From assembly GCA_036381335.1 (NCBI GenBank), contig DASVCZ010000032.1, positions 1 to 16,947 of the forward strand: DNA of 16,947 nucleotides, in the 5' to 3' direction. Positions within the stretch are counted from its first letter, which is position 1; each line of letters opens with the position of its first letter. A program made the translations under genes and the position numbers. Source of the DNA: DASVCZ01 sp036381335 (lineage in GTDB: Bacteria > Patescibacteriota > Microgenomatia > UBA1400 > PJMF01). The notes beneath the pieces are model-generated. The model worked only from the letters and a program-made list of their open reading frames with translations, did no database searches and was not told the origin of the DNA. Below, one piece after another: positions 10,384 through 16,947 of this stretch.

Positions 10384-12297
10384 ATGACTGAAGCGGAACA
10401 ACCATTAGTTAAAGATCCCTGGGAGATGTATGCCAAATTAACGGGTACTGAGTTAGTTGGAAAAAACGAACGTGACCAAATTGATTTGCTTCAAAACTTA
10501 CTCAACGAGCTCAAGGACTCTAATAACATTGATGCCCAAACCGTTGTACTTCAACTTGAAACTGACATTACTAACATAAAAAACAAAATTCAAAATGCAC
10601 TTCCTGGTTTTAGAGCTATAGAACCCGGAATTCCTTTGGCTCCTGAAGGCTCTGGATATGCTCAATCCACTTCCGAAGAACTAACCAGAAACAGGGAACA
10701 ACTTCGTATTCAAAGAGCCCAACGAGAAGCGTTATCATCAAATTTACTCAATTCAGAGGATGAAGCTTTAATGAATGAACTTCTGGCTGCTATTCCTTCT
10801 ACTGCTCCCAACAGAGCTGCGTTAGAACGAAAGGTAAAAGCCAGATTTGGTATCGTCGATGTTACCCCAGGCACAGCGGATTCTGGTGCTTTTCCTCATG
10901 TGCCGCAATCCGGACAACAACCTGAAGGAACGCCTCTCCCTCCACAGCCTCCCAGCGTGGATCAGCTAACTCCAGAAGAAGAAGCCAAAGAAATTGAAAC
11001 CCTGGAACGAAGTGCTCAACAGGCCGCTACCAGGATTACAATTCTTGATGACAAAAACAGAATCTCCTATGCTTTACCAGAAGGCATTACTATATTCCTA
11101 GATAAAAATGATGTAATTAATCAATCGAATCGTAAAACTTGGGAATCTATTCGAAATAGTCTCGTGAAGACTGTAGATAATTTTAACACTATTATTGCGT
11201 ATTATGACCGAACGGACCAATCATCTAAAAACGGGGTTCTTTCTATTCTCAAAGAGCGAGTAGAAGAGGGGCTGACCGTTATTAAAGCCGCACTAGAAAA
11301 TAAAGCTGAGCCTACCCTAGAACCAAAACTTAAGGCTGTTGATACCTCAACAATAGCCGAGCTAAAAGCCTTGGTTTCACAAGTCAAAGGTGAGTTAGCT
11401 AGTACTGGCGATCCTAAAGAAAAACTACGCAACTTTATTCAACTGCTGGATGTACAAGAGCTTAATAATGGGCAGCCCCTAGATGGCAACGAAGTGGCGC
11501 AAGCTGAGAAAATCATTGCTTGGTGGGAAGAGAAGAATAAACCGGCAGCAACTGAAGCAACTCCTCCAGTTGAAAAAGGAAAAGGTAACTGGAGGAAGCT
11601 TGACTATTGGAAAGAAAAAATGGGCTTTAAGAAAGCAAGAGGCTTCATAGATGCAGGAAAAGAAAAAGCCGAAAATATGGGGAATGCTGCCTGGAATGAA
11701 CTTGAGCAAGCATTTGATGCCATTGAATGGAAGCGTTTAGCGAGTAAAACCAAGTTGCAGGGTTGGAGTTTCCGTCATGCACTGACTGAGGCTAAAAATT
11801 TAGCAGAGGGAACAACCAAGTATGCTGAATACGAGCGAGAACAAACACAAGATGCGATTGCTGTTACTGCCAATGTCTTTGCTGAGCTTTTTGGGATTAA
11901 GGATCAATTAAAACCTGAATACAAAACAGACGGCACGATGAAGAATCGACATGGAAAGGTGGAGCGGGCTCTAACTTTCTTAAAAGAAAATCCAAAATCA
12001 ATTAAACAGTTGAAGAGTTTATTTGAGAGAGAAAAAGGGGTATTTGAAAAAGCGTTCTTGGTTGATGCTACCACTACTGGGACAAACACAGTTTCGGATA
12101 CTCGAGCGCCCGGTGTAGAAGAACCCAGTGCTCCACCAGCTGAACAGACAGTAGCCTCTCGGAAAACTCAAGAAATAAAACGACCTCAATCTGCTGACAA
12201 TGATACTCCCGACATAGTGGGAACTATGACTGGTGAGCCACCTGCAGAGGCTACCTCTACTAATGATGAAGAAGAGGATGAATTCCACATAATATAA
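10384..12297 (+). CDS. Unrecognised 637-aa soluble, helical protein
   Basis: I do not recognise this protein. It has no signal peptide or membrane segment and looks cytoplasmic. The start MTEAEQPLVKDPWEMYAKL is fixed by AGGAG six bases upstream. Residues about 20-170 are helical and charged, followed by a Pro/Gln-rich hinge near 180-200 (GTPLPPQPPSVDQLTPEEEA), a second helical block to about 390, a Pro/Thr linker (PAATEATPPVEKGKG), then a Trp-bearing block at about 400-560 (NWRKLDYWKEKMGFKKARG, NAAWNELEQAFDAIEWKRL). The last 75 residues are Pro/Thr/Glu-rich and end with a run of acidic residues, EEEDEFHII. Such a tail can be disordered or serve as a C-terminal sorting signal, but no known signal is recognised. 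The next gene starts 5 bases after its stop, so the two are almost surely co-transcribed. Base composition is more A/T-rich than the secretion genes. Confidence 0.8.
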   Translation: MTEAEQPLVKDPWEMYAKLTGTELVGKNERDQIDLLQNLLNELKDSNNIDAQTVVLQLETDITNIKNKIQNALPGFRAIEPGIPLAPEGSGYAQSTSEELTRNREQLRIQRAQREALSSNLLNSEDEALMNELLAAIPSTAPNRAALERKVKARFGIVDVTPGTADSGAFPHVPQSGQQPEGTPLPPQPPSVDQLTPEEEAKEIETLERSAQQAATRITILDDKNRISYALPEGITIFLDKNDVINQSNRKTWESIRNSLVKTVDNFNTIIAYYDRTDQSSKNGVLSILKERVEEGLTVIKAALENKAEPTLEPKLKAVDTSTIAELKALVSQVKGELASTGDPKEKLRNFIQLLDVQELNNGQPLDGNEVAQAEKIIAWWEEKNKPAATEATPPVEKGKGNWRKLDYWKEKMGFKKARGFIDAGKEKAENMGNAAWNELEQAFDAIEWKRLASKTKLQGWSFRHALTEAKNLAEGTTKYAEYEREQTQDAIAVTANVFAELFGIKDQLKPEYKTDGTMKNRHGKVERALTFLKENPKSIKQLKSLFEREKGVFEKAFLVDATTTGTNTVSDTRAPGVEEPSAPPAEQTVASRKTQEIKRPQSADNDTPDIVGTMTGEPPAEATSTNDEEEDEFHII

Positions 12298-12302
12298 CCT
12301 CT

Positions 12303-15300
12303 ATGGCCGAGAACGAACAAAATAAACACGAGCAACAAGACTCTTCAGAAAACGGTAACAGAAAGAAGTACCGAGATCATTTTGTGGCCTTTGCTGCTAC
12401 ACAACCTGCTATCACTGAACAACAACTCATCGCTGAGGCTCAACGGATTTGGGAGCAAGTAATTAAACCAAAAAATTGGAATAGAGACAAAGAACAAAGA
12501 TATCACCAAGCAATTTTTGGTGGCTTAAAAGACGCCTTGGAAGTAGTTAAACCTCAAGAAGTTGCTCGTAAGCCAGAAGAAATAAATGCTGTGGCAGCAG
12601 TCTATGAAGAGTATAAGCGGCTCGTTCCTTCCCAGATTCCCTACGACCAGACAAATAATCCAAATTCCCCAGAAGGGAGGTTGTTTCAACCAGGCGGTTT
12701 AATTTATGAACAATTGGTAGAGAGGGCTCACTGGTCTGAACCTACAAATGTTTGGCCATTTTTTAGAAACTTAAGAAGAGCTGAAGAAGCTTCTACTAGA
12801 GTAAAAGATTATGCTTCATTTAAAGCATTTGAAAATGAGCTTGAAGCTGCTCGTCGATCAGAGAAGGTAGCTGGAGGAACTATCGTAGTGACGTCGCGAG
12901 CACTTCTGACGCCATTAGAAGTAAAACTTGCCCAATATGAGGATCAATACAGAGGTCAATTTGATGAATCACTTTTTCAGCAAGACACATCAGCTCCTAC
13001 TTTAAAACAAAACCTAGAAGTTATAAAAAGGCTAGATCAAGCAATTCAAAAAATTCAAAGAAATGATGATTTGGATTCTCAACGCCGAGCGATTGTGTTA
13101 CTTGATAATCGGCGCGAAGAATTTGAGATGGCTGCCAATGCTGTTAAAGCTGAGTTGCTTTTTGTTAATTTAGGGCAAAAAGAAGAAGAGCGAATTGAGT
13201 CATATGTTGACTCGGTCATAAATGAATTCTTTTCTTTAAGAGGTGAAGCAGTTGAATTACCATTCAATGAAAATGAAATGTTTGTGTGGGCTGAAACAAC
13301 TCTTTCAGAAAGCGCGTTGTATAGCATCATGGATTTATGGACTAAGGTAGATGGATATTGGCCTCCAGAGAAGAATCAGAAATTATCCCGTGCTCAATTG
13401 GAACAGTTGGGAAGAATTGAAGAAGCAGCTAATGAGACGAAGGTAACACTTGAAAGAGAACACAAAACCCAAAGTTCGGTCGATGATTTTGCCAAAAAAT
13501 GGAAGTTTCTAGATGTAGTTGCTAATAGAGCACGAAAGTTGCAGGAAATGCAGCAGTCACAAACGGGACAAAACCATACTGAAAGCAGAGCAGCTGATAC
13601 TTCAGGCAAAAAGTTAGAGAAAGGATTTTCATTTGAAGATGTAATGAAGGCTGATGTTGAGAAATTGAATAATGAGCAACTATATGCGGCTGGTAAAGCT
13701 TTGTGGGGGCAATTATTTGCGAGACTTGAAACTACTGTGAGTGCTAACAAAAAAGAAATTAATAGAAAATATGAGGAAATTATCACCGTTCTTAAAAATC
13801 GTGGAGAAATATGGGCAATACGAGCACAATACTTGGATGATAGAAGAAATATTTATGATGCGTTGGCCATAGGCACCACCTCAATGATGACTGTTGATTA
13901 TCCCAGTATGTATGAGGGTGGAGCCGGTTGGTTGGGGGCAAAAGTTCCATCTCAATTTGATACAGGGAATATTTTGAGGATGCTATATGGTTCTAAGCTT
14001 AGACTAGATTTAACTTCTCCCGATAAAGAAGAACAAGAAAGATTGAAAAGTATAGATCAAATTCTACCCATCATTTGTGAGCTATATAGTGAATATGACC
14101 CTAAAACAAAGAAAAAAGGACCGTTTCATGCGACCCAACAATTTAGTGAGGGTAGAAAATCTGCTTTTAGAAAGCAAGTTCAAACTATCTGGAAGACTGA
14201 AGTACTGAAATTAAAACCAGATCAAGAGCTTAATGCTTTGCAAGAAGAAGCCTTTGCTGTTGCGTGGGAAATGCATATTATCGTAGATTTGAGAACTTTT
14301 TATGCTCTTCCATTTTATATAGCAGGGTGGTCTCCTGAAGATGATATCGGAAAAACAATTGGTTTGGCGGCTGAGCGATTTGCAAATGGTAAAGGAATGT
14401 ATATTGTCTGTGGTAAAGGAAATCAATTAGTTAACCCAGCTTTAACGGTAGCGGATTTTTCTATAGACGTAGAAAATGCATTGGATAGTGACACCAAGAG
14501 AAATAACTATTATTTCTGTAGAGATTATGGTACCAAAATTTGGGAAAGCTGGACGGCTCCAACTCTAGATGAACAACCAGGTTTACCTGATGCTGCAAAG
14601 CTTTCATTTAAGCGTCGTTCAGGTGAGGATAGTTATGTACCAGCATTTTATAATTCTTTTTGGTTGCCACGAACTAGGAGAGAACCTGCAAAATTGTCTT
14701 CTAGAACCAGAGACAGCTTGTTAACTGCCTCACGAGAAGTTGATCCAACTGTTGCCCCAACGGAAAGAGCAATTAATCTTAAGGGATTGCTTGATGGCGG
14801 CAAGGCAGCAGAAGAGTATGCTAAGGCCTGCGAAGCTGGTTTTGTTCCATCAGACGACATGAAAAAAGATGCTGAAAGAATCAAAAAAGAAACGTTGGAC
14901 ATTGCCTTAAAAATTTCACCCACAAAGTCATTGGGAACAATTAATGGCAGAATTTTAGCTAATTATTTGTACGAATATGCTCGTTTAGCTTGCTTATCTT
15001 TTAGCGAAAAGCATCGTAAAGAAGACAATTTAGATGAGTTTTATAGACACTTTGCTCGGTTTATTGAAAATTTGCGTTCTACCATAGCTTCGGCCCCAAC
15101 TACTGAAATAGATATTTCAGAAGAATTGATTCCAAAAAAATTCAGAGAATGGTATGGGTTACCTGCAGGTAATCTTAAGATTCGAGATTATGTACTAGCA
15201 CTTTTGCCAGAGGGTAAAGAACTTGCTTTTGGTGGGGGAAAAATAGAAGTAAGAGATGAAATGATGATAAGTGGAGTTAAACACAGAAGAAAAATACAGA

Positions 15301-15581
15301 GAAGTGCTAAAGACTACATCATAAGTGCTATCCAATATCACCCCAGACGTGTTCACCATAACCAAGAAGAATTAAATACTTACCGTGGCGAAAAAGAACC
15401 ATTCTTCACAGGTATTAAACATAAATTCCAAACTTTGATGGCGGGGGGTACTGCCACTCCTTATTTACATCATGAATTCCATCCTCAAGGAGACAAAGAA
15501 GTTCGAACAAGTGAAGAGTTCTATCAAGCTTTAGAAATAATTCCTTTATCGAAGCAAGAGAAGCAGGCCAAAGAAAAGTAA
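12303..15581 (+). CDS. Unrecognised 1092-aa large soluble protein
   Basis: I do not recognise this protein. It starts MAENEQNKHEQQDSSENGNRKK, a hydrophilic lead, with no membrane segment. The first half is charged helix with likely coiled coils (residues about 230-460). The second half is more globular, with many aromatic residues and distinctive stretches such as LPFYIAGWSPEDDIG, YIVCGKGNQL (near residue 700), YYFCRDYGTKIWESW (near 735) and, towards the end, RKIQRSAKDYIISAIQYHP. No catalytic motif is convincing. It follows the 637-aa gene by 5 bases. There is no Shine-Dalgarno; a TAATAT lies 7 bases before the ATG, or translation may be coupled. The sequence is clearly A/T-rich against the secretion genes, suggesting different origin or constraint. 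It ends 39 bases from the convergent VirB6-like gene, with no terminator seen between them. Confidence 0.8.
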   Translation: MAENEQNKHEQQDSSENGNRKKYRDHFVAFAATQPAITEQQLIAEAQRIWEQVIKPKNWNRDKEQRYHQAIFGGLKDALEVVKPQEVARKPEEINAVAAVYEEYKRLVPSQIPYDQTNNPNSPEGRLFQPGGLIYEQLVERAHWSEPTNVWPFFRNLRRAEEASTRVKDYASFKAFENELEAARRSEKVAGGTIVVTSRALLTPLEVKLAQYEDQYRGQFDESLFQQDTSAPTLKQNLEVIKRLDQAIQKIQRNDDLDSQRRAIVLLDNRREEFEMAANAVKAELLFVNLGQKEEERIESYVDSVINEFFSLRGEAVELPFNENEMFVWAETTLSESALYSIMDLWTKVDGYWPPEKNQKLSRAQLEQLGRIEEAANETKVTLEREHKTQSSVDDFAKKWKFLDVVANRARKLQEMQQSQTGQNHTESRAADTSGKKLEKGFSFEDVMKADVEKLNNEQLYAAGKALWGQLFARLETTVSANKKEINRKYEEIITVLKNRGEIWAIRAQYLDDRRNIYDALAIGTTSMMTVDYPSMYEGGAGWLGAKVPSQFDTGNILRMLYGSKLRLDLTSPDKEEQERLKSIDQILPIICELYSEYDPKTKKKGPFHATQQFSEGRKSAFRKQVQTIWKTEVLKLKPDQELNALQEEAFAVAWEMHIIVDLRTFYALPFYIAGWSPEDDIGKTIGLAAERFANGKGMYIVCGKGNQLVNPALTVADFSIDVENALDSDTKRNNYYFCRDYGTKIWESWTAPTLDEQPGLPDAAKLSFKRRSGEDSYVPAFYNSFWLPRTRREPAKLSSRTRDSLLTASREVDPTVAPTERAINLKGLLDGGKAAEEYAKACEAGFVPSDDMKKDAERIKKETLDIALKISPTKSLGTINGRILANYLYEYARLACLSFSEKHRKEDNLDEFYRHFARFIENLRSTIASAPTTEIDISEELIPKKFREWYGLPAGNLKIRDYVLALLPEGKELAFGGGKIEVRDEMMISGVKHRRKIQRSAKDYIISAIQYHPRRVHHNQEELNTYRGEKEPFFTGIKHKFQTLMAGGTATPYLHHEFHPQGDKEVRTSEEFYQALEIIPLSKQEKQAKEK

Positions 15582-15620
15582 CTTCTTAGCCCTTCTTGTG
15601 AACTTATGTTATTGGGACAA

Positions 15621-16947
15621 TTATTTGTGAGGTTTTTTCTCGTCCGCTTTTTTCTCTTTAATATGAGGATCGCTCATCGATGAGCCGGCTTTACGAGCAA
15701 ATTGATCAGCACGAGATCTCAACTGAGTCCAACGAGAAATGTCGCGTTGACCTTGAGCTCTCCTACGAGGAGCTTCCCATAGTGCACCATATGCACCTCC
15801 AGCAACTCCACTAGTAGCAATACCTGTTTTTCTAAAGAAATCCTTACCACTGCCAATCACCGGCATTCTTGACGTATCCGTCCACGCCATTCCCGGAATC
15901 AACTCACCCCCCTTCCAGCCCAGCTTCACCGAATCACCGAAGGCTTGACCGAATTGTTCAAAGATGCCTCCGCCTGCTCCCAGGGCTTTCTTCACCTGTT
16001 GCACCAGGGTGGGCATAATCATTAGCATCCCAAAACCAATAAGGAAGGGAATCACTCCGGCGCCGGGGCCGCCCAGGCCAATTAAGAAAGGCGGGGAAAA
16101 GCCACCGTCTTCAATTTGGGGAGTAGTACCGGTAAAGCCGCCGGTTAATTTATCAAAGATAATTAAAAGTAATAGGATAGTGGGGAAGGCGGCCAGATTG
16201 GCTACCAAGCTCTTGACCCAAGGGAAGAAGGTGTGACGGCCCGGGATAGCTTCGGTCATTAAGAGTAACGGCGATAAGGTAATACTAATAATAATGCTGA
16301 CGTAGGTTTTAAGGAGTTCAATAAACAAACGGAAAACCTGAATGGTGATGGCGATAGCAATAATGACTGCGGCGGCAAAACCGCCCACGATCTCGGCGCC
16401 GTCCGAAAGCACATCCAGCGCCGCGTCACCGCCTTCTACGCCCAGGGCGTTATTAATAAAATTATCGACAGCGTCGTAGCCTACACTGGCTCCGCCCTTG
16501 ATCATGGTGCCACCTAAAGTGAAAACATTTAAGTTCAGGTACGTTTGGTCTGAGAGGTCAAAAACAGCAATCATTAGCGCCATAAATAAGTACATGACAT
16601 CAATTAATAAGCCAGCAATTGCATACGAGAAGGTGACGGTAAGTAAGGCGATAATTATTTGGGGAATAGCTTGTTGGGCGGTGACGACAGTTTGGCTGCC
16701 AATCTTTTGCCGGAACATAATCATAAACCCAATTACCAAAAAGATAATGACGAAGAACATATAGGCTAAGTTGCGGAAGGTTTTCCAGGCTTCGAGAATG
16801 GGGATCAGAGAGTTAAAGCCTAAACCACCAAAGCCTTGGGCGTAGGCCGGTTGGGCTAAAGGAACTCCTGCTGAATTGAGTAGATCAGCCACGTATGTTT
16901 CGGTGGTGGCGGGCGGCTGGGTCATCATGCCGGCGATCATCCGGGAC
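15621..16947 (-). CDS. VirB6/TrbL-like polytopic T4SS membrane protein (start beyond right edge)
   Basis: At least 439 residues; the frame stays open to the window edge, so the true start probably lies outside. A short N-terminal part ending in AQPAYAQGFGGLG, like the processed or loop region of CPR VirB6-like proteins, precedes several hydrophobic segments (numbered from MIAGMM): about 55-76 (NLAYMFFVIIFLVIGFMIMF), 92-128, 187-232 (AAAVIIAIAITIQVF, YVSIIISITLSPLLLM), 247-265 (FPTILLLLIIFD) and 285-315. The FRQKIGSQTVVTAQQAIP loop and the SYAIAGLLIDVMYL helix are typical of this group. The C-terminal 100 residues are basic and soluble. VirB6/TrbL proteins form the inner-membrane channel of T4SS. 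On the minus strand it precedes the PrgI and VirB4-type genes, but 12 kb of other genes, some on the opposite strand, intervene. Confidence 0.82.
   Translation of the reverse strand, partial: SRMIAGMMTQPPATTETYVADLLNSAGVPLAQPAYAQGFGGLGFNSLIPILEAWKTFRNLAYMFFVIIFLVIGFMIMFRQKIGSQTVVTAQQAIPQIIIALLTVTFSYAIAGLLIDVMYLFMALMIAVFDLSDQTYLNLNVFTLGGTMIKGGASVGYDAVDNFINNALGVEGGDAALDVLSDGAEIVGGFAAAVIIAIAITIQVFRLFIELLKTYVSIIISITLSPLLLMTEAIPGRHTFFPWVKSLVANLAAFPTILLLLIIFDKLTGGFTGTTPQIEDGGFSPPFLIGLGGPGAGVIPFLIGFGMLMIMPTLVQQVKKALGAGGGIFEQFGQAFGDSVKLGWKGGELIPGMAWTDTSRMPVIGSGKDFFRKTGIATSGVAGGAYGALWEAPRRRAQGQRDISRWTQLRSRADQFARKAGSSMSDPHIKEKKADEKKPHK

Noticed and set aside
15582..15620. Bidirectional terminator between the convergent 1092-aa and VirB6-like genes
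   Set aside because: No inverted repeat of useful length is seen in the 39-base gap; the TTTTTT near 15635 lies inside the VirB6-like gene with no stem before it.
15964..16764. Plus-strand frames opposite the VirB6-like gene
   Set aside because: They are antisense shadows of hydrophobic codons in a well-supported membrane protein gene.

Overview
The window looks like a chromosomal piece of a Candidate Phyla Radiation (Patescibacteria) bacterium using the standard genetic code (TGA is a working stop at 7674-7676). The main basis is a type IV secretion (T4SS)-like locus of the form seen in that group: a VirB6/TrbL-like polytopic protein with a PAYAQG-type N-terminus, a PrgI-family protein carrying a C-terminal carboxypeptidase-regulatory-like domain, a stand-alone VirB4/TraC N-terminal-like protein, and the start of what is probably the separate VirB4 ATPase. 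This placement comes from recognising families, not from a search.

Layout, right to left along the minus strand: a VirB6-like protein, cut by the right edge (16947-15621); a small two-helix membrane protein (10206-9832); a cobalamin riboswitch with its own promoter and terminator (8596-8426); a 236-aa coiled-coil-like protein (8384-7674); a 1327-aa membrane protein ending in a predicted secreted HExxH metallopeptidase domain (7604-3621); a membrane-anchored protein with SmpA/OmlA-like repeats (3579-3016); PrgI (2938-1808); the TraC-like protein (1799-453); a 337-base non-coding stretch with paired inverted repeats; and the first 38 codons of the probable VirB4 ATPase (115-1). Between the VirB6-like gene and the riboswitch lie three plus-strand genes for proteins I do not recognise (8654-9835, 10384-12297, 12303-15581). 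The last two are visibly more A/T-rich than the secretion genes and may be a separate acquisition or a differently evolving module.

The most striking element is the riboswitch. A -35/-10 pair with a 17-base spacer is followed by a compact cobalamin aptamer, then by a strong intrinsic terminator that competes with a 9-bp antiterminator. It sits in the leader of the 236-aa gene, and every downstream minus-strand gene through the probable VirB4 ATPase follows with short gaps (the last after 337 bases). The simplest reading is that a corrinoid controls at least the first gene and perhaps a secretion operon that includes a surface metallopeptidase. Possible internal promoters mean the reach of this control cannot be settled from sequence.

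Many starts here show a -10-like hexamer 7-9 bases before ATG/GTG and no Shine-Dalgarno, which suggests leaderless mRNAs. Three genes (115, 8384, 10384) instead have clear Shine-Dalgarno sequences. No tRNA, rRNA, insertion sequence or CRISPR array was seen.
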